A DNA stretch of 40,161 bases from Sporisorium sorghi (Eukaryota; Basidiomycota; Ustilaginomycetes; Ustilaginales; Ustilaginaceae). The stretch covers positions 1-40,161 of the forward strand of contig JALCCG010000196.1 of NCBI GenBank assembly GCA_023212695.1, in the 5' to 3' direction. A program made the position numbers and the translations under genes. Shown here in pieces: positions 1 to 11,300 of the stretch. The notes beneath the pieces were generated by a model, which was given only the letters and a program-made list of their open reading frames with translations, was not told the DNA's origin and did not search any database. Within the stretch, counting starts at the first letter, position 1. Each line of letters starts with the position of its first letter.

Positions 1-349
1 GACCGGGCGCCTCTTTCCCCAGCCTCCGCCCACAAAGGGGGGAAATTTTTAACCCCCCTCCCTCCAAGGGAAGCCCCCCCCCCGTGCCAACCCCCCCCCC
101 CCCCCCCCCCCCCCTCGGCCTTCTTGACCGGGCTGCCTTGCTGCCACTTTCATGCACTTCGGCCATGGCTTCCGTTTGTGCAACAGAGTCACACGCTGTT
201 GCGTCCCAGTTGACCGGTAGGTGCACATTAGCAAACAATCACACAATCAAATCCTCACAAGCCACAACCGGCAAGAAAGACTCGTAAAAGCTCGGCTGCC
301 ATACACGACAGCCTTCCCCATATGCATATTGTCCCTTCACTTTTTGTTT
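1..349. other. Left margin, no gene seen; C homopolymers
   Basis: No coding region is supported here. The stretch holds a C10 run at 74-83 and a C24 run at 91-114. It then runs into the 3' flank of the acyltransferase gene on the minus strand. There are no telomere-type TTAGGG or CCCTAA repeats. The homopolymers next to the window edge could be genuine or an assembly-end artefact. Confidence 0.6.
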
Positions 350-1943
350 CTATCGAGAAGACACCGGATACTTTTTGCCCATCAACATCAGCGCCAATGC
401 CGAAGGCGTGAAGCCGTCCAGGATGTCCTTTGTCATGAGCTTGTTCCGCAGGAGGCTGTCCAGGAACAAGGATCCTGGCAGAACGAGGACCAGCACCATC
501 CAGACTCGCCTCGCGACCGCGATTGTTGTGCGCCGCTTCTTCCACGATGGCGGCAGAGCATCGAGGGCGGCTCTTTCGACCAAGATGCCCGCGCCTTGGC
601 TGAGGAAGAAGGTCATCATGCCTGGATCGATCATGGCAGAAAGCAGTGTCGATAGATTCAGCTCGGTTGATGGGCTGGCGCGTAACCTGGCAAACATCCA
701 GGAGCTGTCAATCGAAAGACGTTCGAGGCGTGTCAGATGAAAGCAAAGATCGATGTCAATCGCTTTGCACTGCACAAGTTCACGAATACGACATCCGAAC
801 TTACTGTTGCACACCGGACCAGAAAAACACGTAGAGCAGCTGCAGCACTTGGTTGCTGGCGAAGGGCATGACGAAAGCCACGTTGAGGTAATCGCGCTGC
901 GAAGTGGCATGCCAGCTGCGTGCCCACAGCCGTGCCAGCCCCGGCGAAGTGACGGGCCGCTCGAAGCTCGAGAGGAACGACGTAGCCGGAGTGGGTCTCC
1001 ACACTTTGAGCAAAAGACCCTCCGCGAAGCCAGGAGCGAGAAAGATGGCCCCGCCTACCGAAAGCACCATGGCGATTCTTGTTGGTAAAGGCAGCTCGAA
1101 CGCCGAGGTCGGCACGCCAAGCAGAGCCAAGTGCCGCCGTGTAAAGTAGGACGGCAGAAGTGTGTGCCAGATGTCGCGCGTTGTTGCAGAGCCAACAGGG
1201 AGGTACAAGCCAATGAAGTCGATCACCTCTGATGCCGGCGCCGCCAAAGCGTACAACCATTTCAGGGATATCCACATGCAAAGCGCTTGCAGGGAACCAG
1301 CCCAGAGCGGCAACTCTGGCTGTCCGAATCGGCGCACAGGAGAATGCGCCGGGATGTCCTGAGGCTGACACTTGTTGATCTTGAGGCAGCGAGACCATTC
1401 GTTTAAGCCTCGCTTTGACCAGTCGAGCGCTCTTCCCTGTTTTGCCAAGATGGGGCTGGTACCTGGGCGCCGCAGGAAGAGAACGTCGAGAGCGTACACG
1501 GCTCGAGCCCAGGAGAAGAGCGCTGGGTGATCCACCTCCTTCCACTCGTACTCTGCGTACTTGACTGCTTCCATCTGCGTCACCGGCTTGGAAGTTTGGG
1601 GCAGGAACGGCCGGATGGGTCGAGGACCGCCGTTGGAGTAGTTGAGGCAGATCTCGACGCTCTTGCACATGACGGTCCAGGTGATGGTCGGTAGCGCTAG
1701 GTCGCGCATCGGGTTGCCCAAGGTGTAGGTGCGATTGAAAGTGAGCGGGATGGCGATCGCAGCCAATGCCGGAAACGATGCCAGACGTATCAACCTCCAT
1801 GTTGGTGCCTGATACGGCAAAGTGAGACACAGCAAGAAGAGCCACGAGATGCAGAGGGCGATGCTGGGCAGTGCGGGTCGAAAGTTGGTCTCCCAGCTTG
1901 CCTCGAGGGGCGCGCCCGACGTCGACGCCGTCGTGCTGAACAT
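350..1943 (-). CDS. Wax-synthase-like membrane-bound acyltransferase (MBOAT-related), two exons
   Basis: This is a probable fungal wax synthase-domain protein, which would transfer a fatty acyl group from acyl-CoA to an alcohol in the ER membrane; the true acceptor is unknown. Exon 1 is 1943-805 and exon 2 is 704-350. The 100-bp intron has donor GTAAGT and acceptor TTGACAG. The join keeps frame and rebuilds a hydrophobic segment ending FFWSGVQ-H, giving 497 residues. Some seven or eight hydrophobic segments are visible. The family-type motif LARLWARSWHATSQRDYL lies near residues 345-365, with a candidate catalytic His. The ATG at 1943 is preceded by another ATG about 70 bp upstream in a different frame, so the start is less certain than the body. 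What is seen is the motif and topology. The substrate is inference. Confidence 0.8.
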
Positions 1944-2887
1944 CAAGCTGGACTCGAACTGAGAAGGTGAAGTGATGGTCGCAAGGCAGGAGAAAGAAAG
2001 AGTCGAGGCTCATTGCTTTAAAACAGCCTAGGGAGCAGGAGCTGAGCTCAAAAGGCAAAACGCATTGTCACAGCCTCTCGAAGCGCGCCAAATGAAGCTT
2101 ATCAAGGTTCGAGATGTGATGTCAAAGGTTGACCGTTCGAGCGTCGACGGTTGGTTCTGTCACAAAGGACTGAGCTTGCTGGTGTTGTTCTTTCATTCGG
2201 CAACTCCGAGGCGGGATGGTGAGCATGATTCAGTGATTCTTGCTTGGTAAGAAGACGAGGAATTTGACGGCTGAGCCGATACACCTCCACTACCGCTTAG
2301 CCGGTGACAGCGATCCGGGCTCGCCTAGAGCTCTTTTTCCCGCGGTTGCGCAGCTTTTGCTGGTGTTGGAAACAAAAGACTTGTCCGATGCTCGGGTTGC
2401 GAACTAAGCGAAGCTCGAAGGAGAGACTGCAAGAGCAACCTTATCCGACCGTGACTTGACGTAGCTTCAGGGTACACTTCCGCTCGAACCGCGCCGTGCC
2501 GGTGTCGAGCCCAAGACCTTGTTAGCTCGTCCATCGACCCACATTTTAGTGTCGAAACATTCGCCATCGTCTCGGGACCTCGACGACCTTTACGCTCGCA
2601 CCTTTGCAGCCTAGGGTGCTCTGACTTTTGCCCACAAGCGGGGTCTGCTTCGGACGAGAGCCGTGCACTCTTCACAGCTGAGCGCGTTCGCTGATCAGGA
2701 CTCCGCTGCGAGGCATTCCGAGCGCACATCTTACAGGCCAGATCACAGCGGCAGCATGTAGTGATCGTGACAAAGTTGAGAGTGATGTTTGCAGAGCTAA
2801 AAGTACATTGTGGGGTCAAGAGAGCGGTCAGTGGGTCAGGAGTGGGTGGGCAAGCACTGTGCCTTTTGAGGCGATCGATGCGCAGAT
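1944..2887. other. Intergenic spacer, nothing recognised
   Basis: This is the region between the 5' end of the acyltransferase gene and the 3' end of uL14m, both on the minus strand. It contains open frames, but none has a recognisable protein or gene-like composition. I see no tRNA-like fold or transposon end. Confidence 0.5.
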
Positions 2888-3380
2888 TCAGATGACCTTG
2901 GGCGCCAAGCTCGCGATCTTGCCCCAGCCTGCCGCACGCAGCTCGTTGGCCACCACACCGTTGACTCGAGTTCCTAGTGGCTCCTTCTTGTTGTTGAGCA
3001 GCACACACGCATTGTCGTCGAATCGGATCACACGCCCATCGGGTCGCGTCATCTCCTTCTTGGTGCGCACGATGACGGCGTGTCGCACATCGCCCCTTCG
3101 TACCTTTTGTGTGCTTGCCTGGCCCGGCGCGTTAGAGATGGGTCGTGCTTTTTGTACGACGACAACGATCTCGTCGCCTGGATAGAGTCAACAGTCGACG
3201 CAGCAAGCAACAGCATGGGCGTTAGTCCAGTTCAAAACATCCACCCTTTGCAGAGAGAGAGAACGACTTACCGACTCGACCAAGACCTTGTGTCGTCTTG
3301 TTCCTCAGTACATTGACGCACTCGGCGATGAGTCCGCCCGAGTTGTCGATGATAGCCATGCGTGCTTTGAGGCCCAGCAT
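2888..3380 (-). CDS. MRPL38: Mitochondrial large-subunit ribosomal protein uL14m
   Basis: This is the bacterial-type L14 protein of the mitochondrial ribosome, which binds 23S-like rRNA at the subunit interface. Exon 1 is 3380-3272 and exon 2 is 3177-2888. The 94-bp intron (3271-3178) has donor GTAAGT and acceptor CTATCCAG and splits a Gly codon. The product is 132 residues, close to the usual 120-140. It opens [16 protein letters not shown], continues through [16 protein letters not shown] and the [11 protein letters not shown] signature, and ends [10 protein letters not shown]. The ending is the bacterial/mitochondrial form and unlike cytosolic eL23/uL14, so I call it mitochondrial. The ATG at 3380 was chosen because the homologous core starts there. 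The open frame upstream lacks an ATG and may be leader. The symbol follows the yeast name. Confidence 0.9.
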
Positions 3381-3884
3381 GGTGACTATGTCCGAGAGTG
3401 AAAGATCGGTTTGAAGATGCCTCTGAGAAAGTGACTTTGACAATTCACTCTGTTGTGAACGAGAATGCCGTGTAGTGCTCGACAGCTGTTGCTGAGTGCC
3501 GGTGATATGTGCGTGGGTATCGTGTGAGTAGTAGTCTTCGTCGTCGTCGTCGTCAACTTGAGTCGAAATGAAGAAATGGCTGCCAAGGATCTTCTTGGAC
3601 TGAAAAAGACGAAATGTTCTCGGAAGCGCGATTTTTCGGGAGTGAGATCACGGCATCGGAGAACCCGATCTGAGCATTTGCCCGATTCGCTGCTCTAAGC
3701 TGAAAAAGGGCCAAAGGTCAGCGACATCGGAGTCAGAGTCGCCGACGCCGAGCGCCTTCTAAGCGCTTTCAAACGGACAAGTTCGTGAAACTTGTTTCGT
3801 GCCTCTGGAGCCAAGCAAGCTGCAGGATCTTTGCTGTCAAAAAGAACGTCACATCGTCAGATCACAGCTGTAACGTTACCCTTG

Positions 3885-3914
3885 CCCTGCTGTGCCCTGC
3901 TGTGCCCTGCTGTG
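3885..3914. repeat. Three copies of a 10-bp tandem repeat
   Basis: The unit CCCTGCTGTG occurs three times without mismatch, and a degenerate continuation (CTCTGCTCTG) follows. It lies in the uL14m-PKA spacer. Confidence 0.85.
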
Positions 3915-4283
3915 CTCTGCTCTGCTTTAGTCTGCAGAAACTGCCCTTCTTCGGAATGCTTTCGCCGCATTCCATGCCAAGTCGATTTGTTCCCTCTGTG
4001 CGCTTGTTTAGGTCGCCACTTTGGAAAAGTTCTAGAGCCCTTTCAACGTGAGAACAATCGAGGACAATGAGAGAGTACAATCGAGTTGCCTTCATTGCTT
4101 CACTGTTTCGAGCTCGAGCCACCAGGCAAAAGGAATGGAACGCTATCCAAGGTCTCCCTTGGATGGCTGCCATCGAGATCGACACTGCGATCCGGAGCGG
4201 TACAAACGCGGGACGGCTTCCAGAAGCTGTTTTTGGGCATCGTCCGCAACCCTCTGCGCTGCCGCCGCTTTCCTTTCCTTCCT

Positions 4284-4285
<2 letters not shown>

Positions 4286-4318
<33 letters not shown>
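4286..4318. repeat. Poly-T tract (T33)
   Basis: This is an uninterrupted T run, followed after seven bases by a second run of about 12 T. No target-site duplication or element body was found beside it, so I treat it as simple sequence rather than a retroelement tail. Confidence 0.8.
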
Positions 4319-4677
4319 CTGTAATTTTTTTTTTTTCGAGCCGCGGTTGGCCTAGAAGAGCAGAGCCTTCCGATTCGGGTCTCGACTTGCTCTAGAATGT
4401 GTGACCGAGCTCCCAGCTTCGGGTCTGCCGACTCGATTGACAATCGGAACAAGACCAACAAGCCACATCGAGTATGCACCGCAACAGACAGTCGCCTCTG
4501 GACTGTGGGGGATGTGTGAGCGAGTGAGGCTAGCGCGGCGGACGATCCGGCGGGGAAAGAGGCAAGGGAGATTCTCCCCTTTGACGATGCTGTCTCTGTC
4601 TGCAGAGGAAATTTGAAATTTCTCTCGACTCGCTTCTCGCTTCGAAACAGCCGCTGCTCTCGCTTAAGCTGCAGGAG

Positions 4678-4705
4678 AGTGCAGTGCAGTGCAGTGCAGT
4701 GCAGT
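4678..4705. repeat. GCAGT pentanucleotide repeat
   Basis: There are five perfect GCAGT units plus a partial one. It lies about 1 kb upstream of the kinase start, in the probable promoter or leader. Confidence 0.85.
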
Positions 4706-5675
4706 CGGTCTCTCTTTGCCTACTGATTCACTCTGCTGTTTCTCCATTTCCTCTTCCCACTCACGACTCGCCTTTTTTTTGGTTCTCGCTTCTGAAGCGG
4801 AGACAAGGTAGAAGACACTCGACTCGACTTGGACTCGACTTGCTCTGTCACCTCTCTATCCGAACTAAAGCTGTACGTTAGCTGAAGCTGTAGGTGGGCG
4901 CCTCGCATCCACCAAGCTTCTCTCTCTCTCTTCCCTCTGTCAGTCTGTCTCCATCTCGTCTCTCTGCCTTCATCTTCGCCTAGACCAACGCTACGCTACG
5001 CAACACAACACGACGCAACACGACAGCTGGTTGCATTCAATATCGCACGGAACGCAGCCACTTCATCTGCTGCATCGCTCCTCGCCCTACCAACATCGTT
5101 AGCTTCCCACTACCAACGGCTTGGCACGCTCTAACCTACGCTCTTGCCCACTGCACGCATTGTTCATCGTCTCTCGTTCCTCAGCTTTGGTCGCTCCAGC
5201 TTGCATCGGCCCCACCAACTTTAACTCCATCGGATGCAATCGATCGTCGACTAAGCAAACGAAACAAGTGCGTTGCTCCAAAACCCATTTGCCTTCCGCC
5301 AGCATCCACCTCATCTCATTTCGCTCTCGCGTCTCGCAATCAGCTCATCCTTTAGCACAATCGTCTTTGTCAAGCGCTAGACACCCTCTGCTGCCCACTC
5401 GCAATGCGCTGCAGCTTCTAAGTCACCTGACTTTGTCAACATTTTCACCAGTCGATGAGGCTGCTGTAGCTTCAGCATTGTCATTGTCACCTCTGCACCC
5501 TCACCTGCACACGCACCACTCCTCCGCACGCACGCACGCACGCACGCGCGCTCTTTGCACGCTTGCACATCTGGTCAGCACCAGCTGCTTGTTCTCCTCC
5601 AACACAAACATCTCCAAATTTAGCGGACAACCAGCTTTCTTCTCTACCAACCACGACCGAGCCCTCCATACCGCC

Positions 5676-6398
5676 ATGTCGCTCAAACGATCCTACGACG
5701 ATGCCGTCCAAGATGGCTTCTCGTCCTTGTCTACCAGAGCAGCCGATGTGACACACGACGATTCTACATCATCGACACAGCACACAACTATCAGTGATAC
5801 AGCTCAAGGCAAGCAGCGTCGCCTCAGCTTCATCGACCAAAATGGAGACTGTGCCTCAGCACCAACCTCGTCACGGCCGCACGCGCTGCCCAGCTCTTCG
5901 CGCGCTCGCTTCGTGCCCGGTCTGCAGACTTTCGTCGGTGGTTTGCAAATGTCGCAAGACTCTTCCGCACCATGTGCCAGCAATGCGTCCGCTCGTCCCG
6001 CCACAGCTACTGCCGCTTCTACTGCTCGACGCTCGCTCGATACTTCGGATGCCATGCAGCCCCTCATGATGAGTCGCAACGCCGACCGCGAGCGTCGCGC
6101 CAGCCAAATCACCGCGCGGCGTCGCTCAGAGGAGGCGCTCGAAGCCATTGCTCGTCGCGCATTTGCTCCAGAGCCACAGCTTGTGCCTGGTGTATCGCCC
6201 GGTTGGCATGTCGAAGCGCACGGTCTGCAGGCCATGGAGCTGCAAGACGGCGTCCGTTTCCAAGACGAGGAAGGCTGGACACCGCTCGAAGCCTTCCCAG
6301 CATCGACACGTCAAGGAAAGCTCGCTGTCAGACGAGCAAAGAAGCGCAGGCATCAACACCACGATCATCAACAACAACAGCAACAACAACAGCAACAA

Positions 6399-6437
<39 letters not shown>

Positions 6438-7841
6438 CAACAGCGAGAAGAGATCAGCCCTGGTTGCCATCCATCGGCCAAGTCAAAAGGCTGCCTTAAT
6501 CTTCTTCCGCAGGCTTCCTTCTCTTCTGATGCGATACCCACCATTTCGGTCGAATCTGCAACGGCGCAACATGCTACTGCAGCGGAGACGCTCGCGGCGG
6601 CTTCTGCCTCTCCATTGGCGGATGTTGAGATGACCGAAGTCGAACTTGATCCGCTCGCGGGTCCAACACTCGGATCCGCTGTGCCCGATGTGGAGCAAGC
6701 ATCTTCGTCGCCGTCCACTTCTTCCGCGCATTCCTCCGTACTTTTGTCGTCGCCATTTTCGACGCCATCATCGACAAATCGAGTGCCCGCTCCTGACCTC
6801 CTCGTTCAGGCATGCGAGCTTGCCAAATCTGCGGACCCACCGTCTTGCAACGTCTCTTACTCGCTGTCGGACTTTGAGGTCGTCGAGACGTTGGGAACGG
6901 GTACGTTTGGTCGCGTGTTGCTGGTGCGTCTCAAAGAAGGCGATGCCACGGAACGCTCGTCTTACTTTGCACTCAAAGTGCTGGCCAAGGCGGACATCGT
7001 CAAGCTCAAGCAAGTCTCGCACGTCCAAAGCGAGCGCAGCATCTTGGCCAAGGTGGATCATCCTTTCCTCGTCAACATGATCGCCTCGTTCCAGGACAGC
7101 AAGAACTGCTACATGCTCATGGAGTACGTCGTGGGCGGCGAGATCTTTTCGTACCTGCGCAGGGCGGGTCGATTCTCGGCGGATGTGGCTCGCTTCTACA
7201 TCTCGACCATCGTGCTGGCAATCGAGTACCTGCACAGCAAGCAGGTGGTGTATCGAGACCTCAAGCCAGAGAACCTCTTGATCGACTCGAACGGCTACAC
7301 CAAGATCACGGATTTTGGGTTTGCTAAGGAGGTGCAAGATCGCACCTGGACTCTGTGCGGTACGCCCGAGTATCTGGCACCCGAGATCATCCAATGTAGC
7401 GGTCACGGTAGCGCGGTCGATTGGTGGTCGTTGGGCATCCTGCTGTTCGAGATGTTGGCGGGCTATCCGCCGTTCTACGACCCAAATCCGATTCTCATCT
7501 ACGAAAAGATCTTGGCGGGGAAGCTGGTCTTCCCTGAAGAGATTGACCCCCTCTCGCAAGATCTCATCTCTGGTCTGCTCAATGCGGATCGCAGCAAGCG
7601 TCTTGGCAATCTTCGCGGTGGCGCCGGCGACGTCAAGAGTCATGCTTGGTTCCATGGCGTCGATTGGAAGGCGTTGCAGGAGGGCAGGATCCCTCCCCCC
7701 ATCGTGCCTTACCTCGGACGACCAGGCGACACGTCCAATTTCAGCAAGTACGAGCCAGCAAGGCCGAGCGCCACGCCGGGTCTCTCTGGCACCGATCGAG
7801 GGCGCCATGATCCTTACGCCGACCTCTTCCCGGACTTCTAA
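5676..7841 (+). CDS. cAMP-dependent protein kinase catalytic subunit (PKA-C)
   Basis: This AGC-family Ser/Thr kinase is the catalytic subunit of PKA, released from its regulatory subunit by cAMP. In smuts this pathway governs morphology, mating and virulence. From the ATG at 5676 (context CCGCCATGT) it has 721 residues. The kinase domain occupies about residues 397-660: Gly loop GTGTFGRV, ALK lysine near 431, YRDLKPEN near 525, DFG near 545, activation loop TWTLCGTPEYLAPE with the phosphorylatable Thr near 558. The C-tail ends DLFPDF, the PKA hydrophobic motif. The first ~395 residues are low-complexity and include a 25-Gln run (6369-6443). The frame stays open upstream to 5121 but without an ATG and with leader-like composition. 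Smuts have two PKA-C genes (Adr1 and Uka1 in Ustilago maydis). I cannot decide from memory which one this is, so no symbol is given. Confidence 0.92.
6369..6443 (+). repeat. CAA/CAG repeat encoding 25 glutamines
   Basis: This run of 25 Gln codons mixes CAA and CAG within the disordered N-terminal region of the PKA catalytic subunit, about 165 residues before the kinase domain. The central block is pure CAG and so prone to slippage. Confidence 0.95.
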
Positions 7842-8335
7842 CGCGACGGTTGTCGGTCCACATCAACGCAAGAGACATCTTATTATCTTGTCGTGCGACG
7901 CTTCTATTCTATTCTTTTTGCATCTATCGCAGCCTCTTCTCCATCTTTGTCGCATTTACGCATGTCTCTCTGTCTTACCTCTACTATTTCTATGCTGACC
8001 TCTAATTCATATGCTTGCTTCGTTTCCCACCTTTCTTGGGTCGAGACGATTGTGCAAGGGTTCGCAAGCTAGTGTCAGGTCGTTCGTCCAGTCGACGTTG
8101 ATGTTTTTGATTTGTGTGAAATGCTTCGACAGCTCGGCGATTTTTTTTTTCTTTCTTCAAAAAAGTGGAGCAAAAAAAAAAAAAAAAAAAAAAAGCTAAA
8201 AAAAGGTGAAGATCCTCATTCTTCTTCCTCCAGCTTCCTACCTTCTCGATTACCACTCTCTACCTCTCTCACACTTTCAGGTCACGGATCGATCGGTGAA
8301 TGGCCGAAACAATCCCAGCGCAATCATAGTCAGGC
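7842..8335. other. PKA-ELP1 spacer with T10 and A23 runs and an upstream ORF
   Basis: This 494-bp region holds the kinase 3' end and the ELP1 promoter. A T10 run (8141-8150) and an A23 run (8172-8194) lie 21 bp apart and could pair as an A/T hairpin. A 9-codon ATG frame (8300-8329) ends 6 bases before the ELP1 ATG. Confidence 0.6.
8300..8329 (+). promoter_or_regulatory. Candidate upstream ORF of ELP1 (9 codons)
   Basis: The frame reads MAETIPAQS and then TAG at 8327-8329, with the ELP1 start at 8336. It has G at +4 but T at -3, so initiation would be partial. Whether it lies inside the transcript is unknown. Confidence 0.4.
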
Positions 8336-11300
8336 ATGCGCAATCTCTCTATCTTGTCGCATCGAGCCATAGCGCTGGCGTCGGAGGACTCTCCCAACAG
8401 GGTCGAAGCCACAGCAGTCGACCTGGACGATGGCTGCGTCTACGCTATCGCCACCTCACGCACCTCTCCTTCTGCAGCAGACGTGACGCTCAGATTCCTT
8501 AGAGCGAGCGAGGATGGCCAAGCTTTCACGCAGTACAACTCTCTGCTCGTGCCTGGGCGCTTGCAACCTCTGCCCGGCTCTTCGACTGCGGTCGCTTCCA
8601 CCTCAGGTCGCGCGGCCAGCGATGTGATCGACTTCCACTATCTCTCTGACGGTGGACAGGAAGTAGGGAACAAGCCGGCTCTGTGCACGGTCTCAGCAGG
8701 AGGAGACTTGCTTTTGCTGCCTCTTGACGCAGACAACGGGCAAGACGACGATGCGCCGGCAACCGAGCCTTCCGTGGTGGGCACCATCGAGCAGGGCATC
8801 GCAGCTGCCTGTTGGAGTCCAGACGACGAACTGCTCGTCATTGTCACCTGCGAAACACCGGAAAATAGCTCCTCAACCGGAAGGAGAGAGGGTGAAAAGG
8901 TGCTCCTTATGACGCGAGACTTTGAAGTGCTTTCCGAGCTCAGTCTGCGTACGGACGAGTTTGGCGAGGACGAGGCTGTCGACGTGGGCTGGGGCAGCAA
9001 GGCGACACAGTTCCACGGATCTGAGGGCAAAGCGGCGGCCGCGGCGGCCGCTGCAGCTGCTGCGGCGGCGAAGGAGAGCAAGACCGACACGCGAGGGCCG
9101 AGATTGCCCGACGACGACGGCAGACCACGCATCAGCTGGCGTGGCGATGGTGCCTTTTTTGCCATCAACTCGCTCGAGCCTTTTCATTCGTCTGCCTCCG
9201 GAAGCATGGACGAAGCGACATGGCACAGGATCATCCGCATCTACTCGCGAACGGGCGCATTGTCGTCCACGTCGGATCCATCTGTGCGAGGCATCTCACA
9301 CACCCTCGCATATCGGCCCATTGGCAACCTCATCGCGAGCACGCAGAGATTCGGCCCATCGGGTGTCGAAGGGCAGATGTGGAGCCAGGGGCGCAAGGGA
9401 CGTCATGACGTTGTCTTCTTCGAGCGCAATGGTCTCCGCCACGGCGAGTTCAGCCTGCGCGAAGAATCCGCCTCGCAGCCCGAAGGCACGCAGCTGTGCT
9501 GGAACGATGCGCAGCAACAAGGCCCATGGACGAGAACGCATCTGGTCCGAGAGCTTTCCTGGAACGCTGACGGCTCCGCGCTTGCGGTCTGGCTCACGCG
9601 CGCTGACGCGGGCGTCGGCCCCAACGAATCTGCCCACGACGTGGTTCAGATCTACACTACGGGCAACTACCACTGGTACCTCAAGCAGGAGTTCATCACC
9701 TCAGTCTCTCGCAACAGCGTGGAACAGGTCAAATGGCACCCCGAGGATCCATTGCATCTGCTCATCGCACACACGCGCGGGGTGGAGCAACGTCATTTCG
9801 CACACGAGACGGTGGCTTCGGCGGGTCGACCTCCCTTCGATATCGCCTGCGTAGCCGTCGCCGATGGCGCTGCGACGCTGCTGACGCCGTTCCGGATGCA
9901 GAATGTGCCGCCACCCATGGCATCGCTCAGTTTGCTACTGCCGCCTGCTGATGCGTCGATGCAGCCGAGCGCTGCGGCTGCTGTCACTGTGCCTGTACAT
10001 ACGGCGTGGTCGCAGCTGCCCGGTCGTTCGGCCGATGAAGCTGTCGGTGTCATGGCCAGCGTTTTCCAGAACGGTCACGTTCAGATCTGGCGCTTCGACT
10101 GGGGCGTGCTTGGCGGCGAGCTGAAAGTGGGAGGTAAGGCTGTAGCTGAGCCGAAGCTGATCGCAACTGTGCAGATTCCTAGCAGGCAAGGCGAGGTAGC
10201 CGATGCATGCCAGATTGCGGTTGCTGGCTGGGCTGCCCCTTCGCTCGGGGACGGCGAATCATGCAAGATCTCCATTGCGGTTCTGAGCTCTAGTCCGCAA
10301 GGCGGCAACGTTGATCGCTTTGACCTGACTCAGACCCGCGATGCAGCAGACTTCAGAATTCACAAGCACGAAGCGGTCGCAGTCACGGGTCATGGCAAGA
10401 AACGCATCGTAGCGGATCCATTTGTGCCCATCTCCAGCTCATCGCCAAATTGCTACCTCGAGACCGACGACGGCACGGTGCACATCGTCAACGAATCCAG
10501 CCTGCAGCTCGTAACGAAGCTCGAGCGATTCTGTTCCGACCTGCGCGTCCTCGCCAGCGGCAGGCCCGGCCAGCAGAGCAAACTCATCGGCCTCGCTTCC
10601 AACGGTCGCCTGCTCGCCGAGAGCCAGGTGATCGCCAAGGACGCCACCTCGTTCACCCTGGTCGGCAGCTTCCTCGTCTGGACCAACACGTCGCACGAGG
10701 CGCGCTTCCTGCCGCTCACCTCGCTGCTCTGGACCTCCGCAGACGGCACACGCGACCCCTCCGCCTCAGAGGCGGTGGATCTGGGCCGAAGAGTTGAGCG
10801 CGGCAGCCGAATCGTCACCGCCGTCCCCTCGGCAATGTCTCTCATCCTCCAGATGCCGCGTGGCAACCTGGAGACCATCTACCCGCGCCCGCTCGTGCTC
10901 GAGGTGGTGCGGCGCAACATCGACGCCAAGCGCTATGGCGCCGCCTTCCGCATCTGCCGAACGCACAGGCTCGACGTCAATGTGATCTACGACCACGACC
11001 CCACGGCGTTTATGGGTAACGTGGGCACATTTGTCAAGCAGGTTGCGGATGTGGATTATCTCAACCTGTTTTTGTCCGGGCTGCGGGACGAGGACGTTAC
11101 GACGACGCTGTACAAGCCGCTCGCTGCGCAGGTGGGGGCTGGCAGTGCGGTAGCAGCGAAAGAGACGACGGAGGGTAAGGTGAACGTGGTGTGCGATGCG
11201 ATCCGCGCCGAGCTGGAAAGGCTCGATGCGCGCAAGTACATCCAGTCGATCCTCACGACGCACGTGCGCAAGCGGCCGGCGGACTACGAAGCGGGCCTCT

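Larger units (their letters stand above)
3381..5675. other. Long divergent spacer and probable PKA leader
   Basis: This 2.3-kb region separates uL14m (-) from the kinase gene (+). No convincing gene is present. It contains a 10-bp tandem repeat (3885-3914), a T33 tract (4286-4318), a second T run (about 4326-4337), a GCAGT pentamer repeat (4678-4705) and an ACGC-type repeat (about 5526-5550). From about 4900 the sequence becomes C/T-rich, as is common for long fungal 5' leaders, and holds short ATG-stop frames (5234-5254, 5404-5421, 5455-5469). Confidence 0.6.

Noticed and set aside
1..120. Telomere or subtelomere at the left edge
   Set aside because: C-rich runs are present, but there is no TTAGGG or CCCTAA repeat.
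733..2058. Long open frame (441 codons) on the minus strand overlapping the acyltransferase
   Set aside because: It overlaps the clearly better wax-synthase frame, has no recognisable family and a His/Arg/Ala-rich composition typical of an out-of-frame reading of GC-rich DNA.
2325..3008. 227-codon minus-strand frame in the acyltransferase-uL14m spacer
   Set aside because: It overlaps the uL14m coding exon in another frame, is Cys/Arg/Ser-rich and resembles no family.
3381..5675. tRNA or snRNA gene in the long spacers
   Set aside because: GGTTCGA-like fragments were looked for in the spacers, but none is accompanied by a full B box, A box and cloverleaf; no spliceosomal RNA signature was recognised.
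5121..5675. N-terminal extension of the PKA catalytic subunit
   Set aside because: The frame is open, but it has no ATG and a leader-like C/T-rich composition with repeats; the ATG at 5676 has a better context.
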